DNA of 64,000 nt from Candidatus Babelota bacterium (GTDB lineage Bacteria; Babelota; Babeliae; Babelales; Vermiphilaceae): NCBI GenBank assembly GCA_026388985.1, contig JAPLIS010000013.1, forward strand, positions 1 through 64,000, read 5' to 3'. This document shows, one piece after another, positions 1-7,721 of this stretch. The notes below the pieces were generated by a model. It was not told the origin of the DNA. It was given only the letters and a program-made list of their open reading frames with translations, and ran no database searches. Both the position numbers and the translations under genes were made by a program. The number at the start of each line of letters is the position of its first letter. Positions within the stretch are counted from its first letter, which is position 1.

Positions 1-1
1 T

Positions 2-301
2 CGCCAAGCTGCTATTCATGCTGCAGCGCTAACTAGCAGAATGCGCGAAATCGATAAAATACATGAATTCAATCTAAAACAGGCAGATAAAGAAAATCAA
101 GAAAGTATCGCAAGACAGGCGCAACAAGAACAAGAATCGGCTCAATCAGCTGCGCAAGAAAACAATGCTGAAGCATTACCTGTAGCGCGACCAGTGTACA
201 TTGGTCAAAAACAAACACCACGACCAGTTGGACCACCACCAGCACATGCGGGGCGACCAAGACCACTAGCACCACCACAAGCACCTGTAAAACCACAATA
301 A
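2..301 (+). CDS. C-terminal part of an unrecognised Gln/Ala- and Pro-rich protein (5' truncated by window)
   Basis: The frame is open from base 2, so the true start lies upstream of the window and the ATG at 41 is probably internal. The visible 99 residues begin with an Ala-rich, probably helical stretch. A Gln/Glu-rich stretch follows (tracts such as QAQQEQESAQ), and the tail is rich in Pro, Arg and Ala and ends in PVKPQ. No enzyme motif is visible. The Pro-rich tail resembles those of the exported proteins at 1.1-5.2 kb, so it may belong to the same surface or exported class. That is inference, because the N-terminus is missing. Confidence 0.6.
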   Translation, partial: RQAAIHAAALTSRMREIDKIHEFNLKQADKENQESIARQAQQEQESAQSAAQENNAEALPVARPVYIGQKQTPRPVGPPPAHAGRPRPLAPPQAPVKPQ

Positions 302-336
302 AAAATCAGCCCCAATCAAATATCATAGATAAAAAC

Positions 337-378
337 AAGAGCGGCATACATAATAATTCATGTATACCGCTCTTATTT
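337..378 (+). terminator. Rho-independent terminator hairpin
   Basis: A 15-bp stem (337-351 with 360-374, one G-U pair) closes an 8-base loop and is followed by TTTTA. It lies between the end of the Pro-rich gene and the convergent tRNA-Ala, and could end transcription of both. Confidence 0.7.
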
Positions 379-385
379 TATAATC

Positions 386-461
386 TGGTGGAGCTAACCG
401 GGGTCGAACCGGTGGCCTCATGCATGCCATGCATGCGCTCTACCAACTGAGCTATAGCCCC
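386..461 (-). tRNA. tRNA-Ala (anticodon GGC)
   Basis: A complete 76-base cloverleaf can be folded on the minus strand. The acceptor is GGGGCTA with TAGCTCC, the D arm is GCTC...GAGC, and the anticodon stem CATGC/GCATG encloses the loop ATGGCAT, which gives anticodon GGC. The T arm is ACCGG-TTCGACC-CCGGT, the discriminator is A, and CCA is encoded. The third acceptor pair is G3-U70, the classic alanine identity element, which supports the assignment independently of the anticodon. Confidence 0.97.
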
Positions 462-718
462 TTATATTCTTATATTAAATCAAATATAAAACATAGTATA
501 CCCCTATTTACGTAACGCTTCAACTAAATACACTCGCAAAAAAACAGTTTTCCCTTATTCTACCCATACTATATGCTTATACCCCCCGCCCCTGCAATAA
601 GACGAAACCGAAGAAGAAATAAGAAAATATTTCAGACTGTTGTTTTTCAAGCAGACTCTATGCTATCCTAAGTATTGTATACATATATATAATAATTTTC
701 ACATAGAAAGGCTATTTT

Positions 719-1063
719 ATGAAAACAGACACAATCAAAAACAAAACAATGCTCTTGATGAGCTTAGGATTATTGATATCGTGCGCTTCGCTCTCTTTAA
801 AGGCCGTACCAGAAAGTACGCCTGTGGCTGTAGATACAAGCGCTGCCCTTACGCAGACAGTTCAAAATACAGCTACGCAGACAGCCCAACAGGCAACTGA
901 TTCTATCAAAGAGGTTGCCGCTAAAAGCAATCAATCTATTACCGAATGGTTTGCAGAAAAATATGAAGCATTTAAAGCATGGTTAAACAAACCGATGAGT
1001 AGTGCAAATGCTAAAACCTCATCTACTCATGTGATAAATACGGCAGAAAGAAAAGCACAATAA
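719..1063 (+). CDS. Small exported protein, possible lipoprotein, function unknown
   Basis: This 114-residue protein has a basic N-terminus and a hydrophobic segment (MLLMSLGLL) ending in LISC at residues 19-22, which fits a lipobox with Cys22. The mature part is Thr/Gln/Ala-rich and lacks any recognised domain. A short amphipathic segment follows (ITEWFAEKYEAFKAWL), then a Ser/Ala/Thr-rich tail. AGAAAGG lies about 7 bases before the ATG. The signal region resembles those at 2239 and 3706 (MKT-K-K then MLSLGLL), so the genes may share ancestry or have recombined at their 5' ends. Export is well supported by pattern; the function is unknown. Confidence 0.7.
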   Translation: MKTDTIKNKTMLLMSLGLLISCASLSLKAVPESTPVAVDTSAALTQTVQNTATQTAQQATDSIKEVAAKSNQSITEWFAEKYEAFKAWLNKPMSSANAKTSSTHVINTAERKAQ

Positions 1064-1135
1064 CTATAAAGGTTCTCTTTAAGTTAATAATTACCTAGGT
1101 AGCTTTAATAAAATTATAAAAAAAAAGGATATAGT

Positions 1136-2113
1136 ATGAAAATAATTACATTAGTTAGATCAGCAGTTCTACTCTTGGGAGTAGGGTTGCTAACAGGTGG
1201 CGCAGATATTAAAGCTATGACTTGTGAGCTCCGCAAAAAAGCTGGAGGGCTTACTAGCGAAGAAGTTAAACAACTAGGCGCATGTATTGGGGAAGCAATC
1301 GCAAAATGGTCTGGTGCTGCAGGCGCCAAATCTATTTTTATGTCTGCATCTGATCCGCAAAAACGAACCACCAATGTACTTGATGGGGATAACGATATGC
1401 CCAATGCCACGGTACAAAGAACAACCGGAGCGGTAACAGGTCCTCGACTAGGTTGGACTCCAGATCTATACATAGCTCAAAGCTATTTAAAAAAATATGC
1501 ACCTAATAGTGCTAGTTTAAAGCAAGCCTGGAATCAAATTCGCGCTGCAGACCTTATAATACAAAATACTTTAACCATAGCTAATGAAAAAAAAGACGAC
1601 ACTTTAGCAGATAAAGTGAACTTTTTTTCAGCTCTCATACCCACAGTCGTCCAACCCATGCTTGATAGTCTCACAAAAGAATTTGCAACGGTCAGTGGTG
1701 TAGGAATGTGGACTTATGGTACCGAGGCATCAAAAAAATTAACGCTAGCAATTATACCCGTTATTAAAACAGCTCTGCAACGAATAATTACAAACTTTAA
1801 ACTATTAGAAGTAAAAAACCGTGCAACAACAACTGCACAAAATGCATCTTCAATGCAAACAAAGGACATCGAAAAATTAAATAGAGAAAAACAAGCTTAT
1901 GTCCCAGAAATTCTAAAAATATTTAACAACCGAAACAAAGAACAAGCAGATACTCCCTTAAAGCCATCTGATATTAAAAAAATGGCTGACGATGCACGTA
2001 GACTGCTTGGATCGGACAAAGGAAAAAGTCCAAGTGTAACGCCCGCTGCTGCAACCCAACCAGCTACAGCACCAGCTCCGAAAGCTCCAGTAACACCACC
2101 AGCAGCTCCATAA
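1136..2113 (+). CDS. Exported protein of unknown function with Pro/Ala-rich tail, probably shortened by a stop codon
   Basis: This 325-residue protein starts after AAAAAAGGATATAGT and has an N-terminal signal-like segment (residues 5-24, SAVLLLGVGLLTGGADIKA). The central 230 residues look alpha-helical with no recognised motif. The last 40 residues are Pro/Ala/Thr-rich (ATQPATAPAPKAPVTPPAAP). The frame continues open beyond the TAA stop for 28 more codons of the same Pro/Lys-rich character, so the gene may recently have been shortened. Its tail resembles the PAPKAP repeats of the next gene downstream, and both are read in the same direction. Confidence 0.7.
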   Translation: MKIITLVRSAVLLLGVGLLTGGADIKAMTCELRKKAGGLTSEEVKQLGACIGEAIAKWSGAAGAKSIFMSASDPQKRTTNVLDGDNDMPNATVQRTTGAVTGPRLGWTPDLYIAQSYLKKYAPNSASLKQAWNQIRAADLIIQNTLTIANEKKDDTLADKVNFFSALIPTVVQPMLDSLTKEFATVSGVGMWTYGTEASKKLTLAIIPVIKTALQRIITNFKLLEVKNRATTTAQNASSMQTKDIEKLNREKQAYVPEILKIFNNRNKEQADTPLKPSDIKKMADDARRLLGSDKGKSPSVTPAAATQPATAPAPKAPVTPPAAP

Positions 2114-2200
2114 CAAAAACCTGCTCCTCTTTATGAACCAGCAGGTATGCCAAAGCCAGTTGGAGAGTTTAAGGCTACAGAACCTAAGAAAAAAAAGTGA
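2114..2200 (+). pseudogene. In-frame coding-like extension after the TAA of the 1136 gene
   Basis: After the TAA at 2111-2113 the same frame gives 28 codons and then a TGA. They read QKPAPLYEPAGMPKPVGEFK followed by a short Thr/Glu/Pro segment and a run of four lysines. This continues the Pro-rich tail, and a Lys run just before the stop also occurs at the end of the 3706 gene. I read it as the former C-terminus cut off by a nonsense change. Read-through or a sequencing error are the alternatives. Confidence 0.5.
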
Positions 2201-2238
2201 AGAGAATAACCTAAAAATACTATAAAAAAGGAAAGAAT

Positions 2239-3549
2239 ATGAAAACATTAAAAAACAAAATACTGATGCTTAGCCTGGGATTATTGGCAAGCGTGGGGTT
2301 TGCTACGCATGCCTCGCAAGCAAATCTTGTAAAACAATTACAAACAGAGCGTGAAAACCTTTCTACTACCGTCTTTGGCAAAGAAAGTATTTTTACAGCT
2401 AAAACAAGACACATGGTTCCTGGAACCTGGACTGATTTTATAAACAATAAATTGTTGCCCTTTATCAGTAAAAATGCATCTTCATTTCCATCTAGTGATA
2501 CTTTAACAAAGGGTGTTAAGGATTGCGAAATGGCAAACAATCTGATTACGGACATAATTAATACATCAAATAAAGAAAAGGTTACAAATCTTGAGGCAAT
2601 TCAAAAACAACTAAATGCGGATGAAACAATAATAAGCAAAACGCCTTATCATTTTAATGCCAAAATAGTTGCCAGGGATACATTCTATGAGCTCAAAAAA
2701 CAGTTAGATTATATTATAGAAAACATAAAGCTGGACCTCAAAAGATCGTCTCCGCTTTCTGGTCTCTTGGCCAAACCAAAAGCTCCGATGGCACCACCTA
2801 TGGCACTACCAGCTCCAAAAGCTCCAGCAGCACCACCTATGGCACCACCAGCTCCAAAAGCTCCAGCAGCACCACCTATGGCACCACCAGCTCCAAAAGC
2901 TCCAGCAGCACCACCTATGGCACCACCAGCTCCAACAGCACCTATGGCACCACCAGCTCCAACAGCACCGATGGCACCAGCAGCACCACCAGCTCCACCG
3001 GCACCAGCAGCACCACCAGCTCCGGCACCAGCAGCACCACCAGCTCCACCGGCACCAGCAGCACCACCAGCACCTATGGCACCACCAGCTCCGGCAGCAC
3101 CAGCAGCTCCAGCTCAAGCAGCAGGAAAAGCGACGCAAACAGGGACAGGGGGAAGAAGTGATTTACTTAGCCAAATTCAAGCACGAAGAAAAGAAGATAC
3201 TAGCGAAGGGAAAATGGGTTCAAAAGTAGAACCGGCTCCTACACCTTCTATACAACCGCCTGTAACACAAGGCGCGCCAGTTAAATCTCCAGTTATGGCA
3301 GTAAATTTGCTGGATTCAATACGGGCAGGTAAAACGCTTAAAAAAACGGGGACGGGGACACCAGTAGCGGCTGCTGCACAACAAACACCAAAAGATTTAA
3401 CAGACAAAGAAGCAATGTTAAAAACTTCAGGACGAACCATTACCGACATCGAAAAAAAGGCTCAAAAAACAATTGCCGAGATGACGACAAAAGAATTACG
3501 TAAAACATTAGACGCTATGAACGAAGAAGATGATGAAGAAGAAGAATAA
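2239..3549 (+). CDS. Exported Pro/Ala-repeat protein with acidic C-terminus
   Basis: This 436-residue protein is preceded by AAAAAGGAAAGAAT. The signal peptide covers residues 1-26 (cleavage near THA-SQ). A helical domain spans residues 30-175. A Pro/Ala/Met low-complexity region follows (about 176-300), including three exact 13-residue units of PAPKAPAAPPMAP. A Gly/Lys/Thr linker comes next, and the end is strongly acidic (NEEDDEEEE). The helical domain shares a pattern with the protein at 3706: PF, then NA, P-S, LT, and a conserved CE-A-N/R-I segment (KDCEMANNLI against LECETAKRNI). The two are therefore paralogues. They may be surface or host-contact proteins, but no biochemical role can be assigned. 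Confidence 0.75.
   Translation: MKTLKNKILMLSLGLLASVGFATHASQANLVKQLQTERENLSTTVFGKESIFTAKTRHMVPGTWTDFINNKLLPFISKNASSFPSSDTLTKGVKDCEMANNLITDIINTSNKEKVTNLEAIQKQLNADETIISKTPYHFNAKIVARDTFYELKKQLDYIIENIKLDLKRSSPLSGLLAKPKAPMAPPMALPAPKAPAAPPMAPPAPKAPAAPPMAPPAPKAPAAPPMAPPAPTAPMAPPAPTAPMAPAAPPAPPAPAAPPAPAPAAPPAPPAPAAPPAPMAPPAPAAPAAPAQAAGKATQTGTGGRSDLLSQIQARRKEDTSEGKMGSKVEPAPTPSIQPPVTQGAPVKSPVMAVNLLDSIRAGKTLKKTGTGTPVAAAAQQTPKDLTDKEAMLKTSGRTITDIEKKAQKTIAEMTTKELRKTLDAMNEEDDEEEE
2809..2925 (+). repeat. 39-bp tandem repeat, 3 copies, coding
   Basis: Three near-identical 39-bp units start at 2809, 2848 and 2887 and encode the 13-residue unit PAPKAPAAPPMAP. Shorter degenerate units (PAPTAPMAP, PAPAAPP) continue to about 3115. 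The near-identity suggests recent slippage or unequal crossing-over. Confidence 0.85.
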
Positions 3550-3599
3550 AAAACAGACTGGGATTAAATTTAATAAAACAATTGAAATCTAAATATAGA

Positions 3600-3627
3600 G
3601 GGAGTGGTGGTGAAAACTACTACTCCC
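3600..3627 (+). terminator. Hairpin after the 2239 gene, possible weak terminator
   Basis: A 12-bp stem (3600-3611 with 3616-3627, two G-U pairs) has a GAAA loop. The bases after it are TTACCAT, not a T run, so it may be a weak terminator or an RNA-stabilising structure. Confidence 0.45.
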
Positions 3628-3705
3628 TTACCATAAAAAAGAGTTGAATAAAAAGAAGTAATAAAGAAGCAATAAAGAAAATAGTATAAAAACGGGGGAA
3701 AGAAT

Positions 3706-5154
3706 ATGAAAACGTTAAAACAAAAAATACTGATACTCAGCATAGTAACGCTCAACAGTGGCGTTATCATACTGGCTGATGTTAGACAAGATGCTGAAAC
3801 CTATGTACAATCTATGAAAGATTTTTATAATCTTATCCCGAAACAAACAAGTGATACACAACAGTTCTTAGAATTTAATGATTTGGCTGGCCGCATAACC
3901 CCTGCCATAGAATTTGTTAGAAATAATGCGACTACAACACCACCAAGTGTTATCTTAACAAACGCTCTACTAGAATGCGAAACCGCAAAACGCAATATTG
4001 AATTAATGCTTACCAGTATACACAGTACACAAGCGCTTACCAAAGAACAAAATACTAACTTTGAAACAATGATTGCACGGATAAAGCGTACACTTCTTTC
4101 TAAACGTGAAAAAGTAAAAAACACAACATTCACAACGACCTCTTTTTTTAGAACAAATACTAACGCTGAAAAAAATGCTGCAAAAAAAGTGTTACTTTCT
4201 TTAATTGAATCGTTAATGGAAGCAAATGCAAAAACAGAGTTTGTATGGAAATTAAAAAGAAAGAGTATAAACAGCCCAACAATTAAGCCGACACGCCCTG
4301 GTACAGAACAACCAGTAACAATACAACCGGTATTCCCCATCATCCCCCCCGTTGTTCCAGAAGTAACCACTCAATCGCCTATTATACCTACTACACCGAA
4401 TGAAACTGAATTACCAGTAACAATTCAACCAGTACCAACAAATCCAGCACAACCTACACAACCTACGCAACCTACACAACCTACACAACCTGCACCAACA
4501 CCACCAGCAATCACTATTCCGGTGCTACCACCTCCACCAGTTGAACGGCCAATAACAACACAACCTGAACCAACACCTGGTGAAACGCCGGCACAACCGG
4601 ATCAACCTACTGAGCCAGATATGACTACACAACCAATACCAACAGAGCCACAACCGGATCAGCCGACTACGCAACAACCACAACCAGATCAGCCGACTAC
4701 GCAACAACCAGAACCGGATCAGCCGACTACACAACAACCAGAACCGGATCAACCAACAACCGATCAGCCTGTTACTGCTCAGCCAGATCAACCAACAACT
4801 GATCAGCCTGTTACTACTCAGCCAGCACCGGCACCGGATCTATCAACCGGACAACCCGCTAAACCAGCTAAACCAGCTAAACCAGCTAAACCTGCTAAAC
4901 CAGATAAACCTGCTAAACCAGATAAAACTGCTAAACCAGATAAACCTGCTAAACCAGATAAACCAGCTAAACCAGATAAACCTGCCAAACCAGATAAACC
5001 AGCAAAAGACCCAAAACCAGCTAAACCAGCACCTGATACTACAAGCGGTGGTGGGAATCAGATGGGCACTATGCCGGTGCCGGTGCCAGGCAATGATGAA
5101 TTAAATCCACCATCAAGTCTGCCCGAAACATATAGACCTAAAAGAAAAAAATAA
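3706..5154 (+). CDS. Exported Pro/Gln/Thr- and Lys-Pro-repeat protein
   Basis: This 482-residue protein starts after GGGGGAAAGAAT. It has a signal peptide (residues 1-24, ending IILA-D) and a helical domain at 25-185 that is paralogous to the protein at 2239. A long low-complexity region follows: QPT repeats, then QPEPDQPTTQ-type 10-residue repeats, then a Lys/Pro/Ala/Asp block of KPAKPDKPAK type. The last residues are basic (YRPKRKK). The repeat classes make the C-terminal half extended and highly charged, as in surface stalks or wall-spanning regions. There is no sortase motif and no membrane anchor. The function is unknown. Confidence 0.75.
   Translation: MKTLKQKILILSIVTLNSGVIILADVRQDAETYVQSMKDFYNLIPKQTSDTQQFLEFNDLAGRITPAIEFVRNNATTTPPSVILTNALLECETAKRNIELMLTSIHSTQALTKEQNTNFETMIARIKRTLLSKREKVKNTTFTTTSFFRTNTNAEKNAAKKVLLSLIESLMEANAKTEFVWKLKRKSINSPTIKPTRPGTEQPVTIQPVFPIIPPVVPEVTTQSPIIPTTPNETELPVTIQPVPTNPAQPTQPTQPTQPTQPAPTPPAITIPVLPPPPVERPITTQPEPTPGETPAQPDQPTEPDMTTQPIPTEPQPDQPTTQQPQPDQPTTQQPEPDQPTTQQPEPDQPTTDQPVTAQPDQPTTDQPVTTQPAPAPDLSTGQPAKPAKPAKPAKPAKPDKPAKPDKTAKPDKPAKPDKPAKPDKPAKPDKPAKDPKPAKPAPDTTSGGGNQMGTMPVPVPGNDELNPPSSLPETYRPKRKK
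4852..5010 (+). repeat. Degenerate tandem repeat encoding KPAKPDK units
   Basis: Successive 9-18-bp units of the type AAACCAGCT/AAACCAGAT encode Lys-Pro-Ala and Lys-Pro-Asp triplets. A separate block with 30-bp periodicity at about 4650-4760 encodes QPEPDQPTTQ. Both are slippage-prone coding repeats. Confidence 0.75.
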
Positions 5155-5197
5155 CGTGCTACATGCCAAAGCATAAAAAAACAAAGCATAAAAAAAA

Positions 5198-5224
5198 GGG
5201 AGCCATAGTGGTTCCCTCTTTTTT
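5198..5224 (+). terminator. Rho-independent terminator of the 3706 gene
   Basis: A GC-rich 7-bp stem (5198-5204 with 5210-5216, one G-U pair) encloses the loop ATAGT and is followed by TCTTTTTT. It is preceded by an A-rich run, so it could also work on the minus strand. Confidence 0.85.
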
Positions 5225-5382
5225 GAACGTTATAAAAAATAACGCATGCGTGGCAATAAACATTAACGTAAGTTCGATCTAAGAAAATTGTAAAAATAAA
5301 GCTCCATTAAAAGTGAGCTCTCTGTAAAATGTGAAATAAACAGTTGGTATCTAAAAAAAGTTCTTATTATTTGTTTATTTTG

Positions 5383-5462
5383 ATCCCCTTCGCGGGGAGG
5401 CGCGAACGCAAGTGAGCCTCGTTCAACCGCTGTTTCCCCCGTACGTGGTGAGCTTTCAACTA
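5383..5462. repeat. GC-rich intergenic island with small hairpins
   Basis: Within AT-rich intergenic DNA this 80-bp stretch is GC-rich and contains the hairpin CCCCTTCGCGGGG and further self-complementary bits. It can be read as a peptide on the minus strand (SSPRTGETAVERGSLAFAPP) inside an otherwise unconvincing 75-codon frame. I interpret it as part of a dispersed repeat rather than a gene. Confidence 0.4.
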
Positions 5463-5590
5463 AAAAATAATTTTTTAGTAAAATTTGCAAAAAACAGTTG
5501 GCATTTAGAGAAGCGTGAATTTAATCAGGATATCCTGGGTTTGTTTTTTTGAAATACATGTCCACGCAATATAATTATCGCCTTTCCATC

Positions 5591-5725
5591 CGTCATCCTC
5601 GTGAAAACGGGGATCCATCTTAAGATTACATAAGTGCTTATTTTTACAGACTTATTTGAAAAAACAAAGATCATTAATCCTGGTTGCCGCTATGGCGGTT
5701 GAGCCCGTTTTCACCGCGAATGACG
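5591..5725. repeat. MITE-like inverted-repeat element 1
   Basis: About 135 bp, with ends that are imperfect inverted copies of roughly 21 bp: 5591-5611 begins CGTCAT and ends AAAACGGG, and 5704-5725 begins CCCGTTTT and ends ATGACG. The inner flanks carry a GATCCATC segment on the left and GCCGCTATGGCGGTTGAG on the right, which is the same vocabulary as element 2. Confidence 0.6.
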
Positions 5726-5961
5726 TGGGAGTGAGCATCTTTTGCTAATTGCGAGAACAACGTAGAAGAAAGTATAATATTTTGCTAATTCAAAGGTAGA
5801 TGGTTCGAGGCTCGCTACACTCGCACCTTCTAACGAACAGCTCTTGATTAGTCAATAAAGTGACCAGCTTTAAAAATATAAAATCTACTTTTACACGAAG
5901 CTTTTAAGCACTTAATATTGATTACAGAGTAACTATCTGATAGAAATTATGACACCCTCCT

Positions 5962-6120
5962 ACGTCATTCTCGCGAAGGCGGGCTCAACCGTCATAGCGG
6001 CATCCATCTTGTTCAATACATTAAAATCAAATATGCTTTAGGGTTTTGAATTTCTGCAGACACAGCTTTCTTCAAATAATTTAAAATCAGGATGGATTCC
6101 CGCCTTCGCGAGAATGACGT
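5962..6120. repeat. MITE-like inverted-repeat element 2 with perfect 22-bp ends
   Basis: Positions 5962-5983 and 6099-6120 are perfect 22-bp inverted repeats, starting ACGTCATTCTCGCG and ending in its complement. The interior is AT-rich and non-coding. Ends of the CGTCATTCTCGCGAAGGCGGG type resemble intergenic palindromic repeats seen in many bacterial genomes, so this is likely one copy of a dispersed family. Confidence 0.75.
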
Positions 6121-6497
6121 GGAAGAAAGCCTATTTTGCTAACTGCAAGGATGACGTGAGAGGCAAGTGTATTTTGCTAATTGCGCGAATGACGGATGAA
6201 AAGGCACTCATTGTTTTACGTGGACATGCGCTTGTCTAAAAAATACCCTCGCAATAACCCTATTCAATCTGTTTGTTTCACATTTCACTAAAAGCTTTTT
6301 TTTAATTCTCAAGATTCTAAAGATAGATCTCTAAGCGCTTAAGTCGCACTCACGTTAAACATTAATATTTATTAAAAATAGAGTAAGCTAGATACAAGAA
6401 TTAATTATTTTTGCTTCTTATCTACACGGTAAGATGCCACTAAAAGATTTTACTCAACAGGCAAAAAAATCCCTAAAAACACAAGCGACATATATAT

Positions 6498-7307
6498 ATG
6501 CCTATTATTATACTCTACTTACTCGCATTCATAACAGTACCTGTGCATGCTGAACTTTCACTCACTATACACCCTATACACCCTATACACCCTATACTCA
6601 CTATACACCCTATACACCCTATACAAGCTATACAAACCATAAACCCAGAAACTCAAGAGACTCATGGCAACAACAGCCATGACTACACTCTTAATCTCCA
6701 TTTTCCCCTAAAAGAGGGGGATTGCATATATCATGACTATATTTCTTTATCAACCGATTCGCCAGATATCATGCTATCAGACTGGAACTCTTCAGGTGAG
6801 CCAATAGAACGATACGATGTGCTCTTTAAAAAAAACAAACTTGTATATATAGAGCCTTTTACGCTGACTTTAACGGCACAGGTTAAAACCAACAATCGCC
6901 ATTCTATGCAAACGCCTAATCTGCACTGTATTTATTATAAAAAATCAGATAATAACATTACCCATCAACTGTTACCCCTTATATTTACTCAAAAACAGGA
7001 TCATACTGTAATGCCATTACAAGCAGTGACAGAAAAATCAGTTATGAGCGTAAAAGCAATTGAACCTGCTATCAAAAAAAAACCAACACCTGTGTCTACA
7101 CAGAACAGACCTGACTTTTTATCACCCGGCTACAAGCAAGCGCTGTATCCGCTGTTAATTATAGTAGTGGGAATAATAAGTACCATAGTAAGCACAAAGC
7201 GGGCAGAGAAACATTCCTCTACCCGCTTAACTTATATCAAATCAGTACTTAGCGCACTTATCGGCATCAGCCTACTGTGTATCTACTTACTTAACGCTGC
7301 TTTTTAA
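6498..7307 (+). CDS. Exported membrane-anchored protein, possibly with a DsbD-N-like domain
   Basis: This 269-residue protein has a signal peptide (residues 1-18, ending VHA) and then a repetitive IHPIHPI segment encoded by a 9-bp repeat. A beta-rich domain spans about 55-165 and two hydrophobic segments lie near the C-terminus (about 215-235 and 248-266). The order GDCIYHDYISLS, then YDVLFKKN, then LHCIYYKKSDN is reminiscent of the N-terminal domain of DsbD-type thiol reductases, with one Cys in each half. The match is by eye and weak, and no DsbD membrane domain follows. No clear ribosome site precedes the ATG. Its 3' end overlaps the convergent hpf gene by 17 bp. Confidence 0.55.
   Translation: MPIIILYLLAFITVPVHAELSLTIHPIHPIHPILTIHPIHPIQAIQTINPETQETHGNNSHDYTLNLHFPLKEGDCIYHDYISLSTDSPDIMLSDWNSSGEPIERYDVLFKKNKLVYIEPFTLTLTAQVKTNNRHSMQTPNLHCIYYKKSDNNITHQLLPLIFTQKQDHTVMPLQAVTEKSVMSVKAIEPAIKKKPTPVSTQNRPDFLSPGYKQALYPLLIIVVGIISTIVSTKRAEKHSSTRLTYIKSVLSALIGISLLCIYLLNAAF
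6565..6635 (+). repeat. 9-bp tandem repeat (CTATACACC type), coding
   Basis: Units of CTATACACC, with one CTATACTCA variant, are repeated at the start of the mature protein and encode the Thr-Ile-His-Pro-Ile pattern. In-frame slippage would change the length of this linker without breaking the frame. Confidence 0.85.
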
Positions 7308-7641
7308 ACTCATCATGTCTACCAACAGTTTTAAGCTTGTCATGATTTTTTTCTTTTTCTTCATGCAACTGCCGATACATACAGTCAATTACCCGATCAA
7401 GTACTTCATAAAACTCAACACCCTCATGCTCATAATGAGAAACAAGATCATAATGAGGACTTTTTACACGTAACTCAATACGACTATGCTGCCTTAATTT
7501 TGAAGGTTCAAATATCAAATCAATATGTACAGGGGTTGGCTCATGTTCTAAAAATTTTTCAATTTTTTGCAACTGCTTATGAGCATATTGCTCAGCAATA
7601 TCAGAATGATCGACACCTCTAAAAACAATACGCTTTTGCAT
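7291..7641 (-). CDS. hpf: Ribosome hibernation promoting factor, HPF/RaiA family
   Basis: This 116-residue protein has the single-domain HPF/YfiA length and features. It has an N-terminal beta strand (KRIVFRGVDHS), a helix with EQYAHKQLQKIEKFL, the strand IDLIFEPSK, and a second helix with FYEVLDRVIDCMYRQLHEEKEK. These proteins bind the 30S decoding region and stabilise inactive ribosomes during slow growth. I start it at 7641 because AAGGAGAG lies just upstream; an ATG 21 bases further out has no such site. The 3' end overlaps the convergent gene by 17 bp. It lacks the long C-terminal dimerisation domain, so it is the short form. Confidence 0.85.
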   Translation of the reverse strand: MQKRIVFRGVDHSDIAEQYAHKQLQKIEKFLEHEPTPVHIDLIFEPSKLRQHSRIELRVKSPHYDLVSHYEHEGVEFYEVLDRVIDCMYRQLHEEKEKNHDKLKTVGRHDEFKKQR

Positions 7642-7721
7642 AGCTCTCTCCTTGAATTGCACATTAAAAGTAGGTTGAAAACATTTTTATCCTACCTTAA
7701 AGCAACACTCAAAGAAAAGAA

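Larger units (their letters stand above)
5541..6245. repeat. Composite repeat region bounded by about 55-bp inverted repeats
   Basis: The left boundary (5541-5596) and right boundary (6189-6245) are imperfect inverted copies. Both contain CATGTCCACG/CGTGGACATG and CCATCCGTCAT/ATGACGGATG beside a T- or A-rich edge. Between them lie two smaller inverted-repeat elements (5591-5725 and 5962-6120) and no convincing gene. The right end recurs near 16.8 kb. The structure resembles a non-autonomous, MITE-like element or nest of elements. No transposase is present. Confidence 0.65.

Noticed and set aside
70-84. UIM-like reading of the EEDMVRAM-GRMSLAP helix in the 35879 and 37628 proteins
   Set aside because: Coordinates here are residues, not bases. 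The Ala-to-Ser spacing is one residue too long for a UIM, so I describe it only as a conserved helix.
2806-3138. Long Trp/Cys-rich frame opposite the PAPKAP repeats
   Set aside because: It is the antisense of a Pro/Ala repeat and inherits its period. The plus-strand gene has signal peptide and ribosome site.
5263-5490. 75-codon minus-strand frame in the intergenic repeat region
   Set aside because: Composition changes abruptly within it (GC-rich block in AT-rich flanks), it has no ribosome site, and it lies in repeat DNA. It is more likely part of a dispersed repeat.
5560-6240. CRISPR array from the repeated CGTCAT/ATGACG blocks
   Set aside because: Repeats are inverted pairs with irregular spacing and no unique equal-length spacers. 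No cas genes are present.
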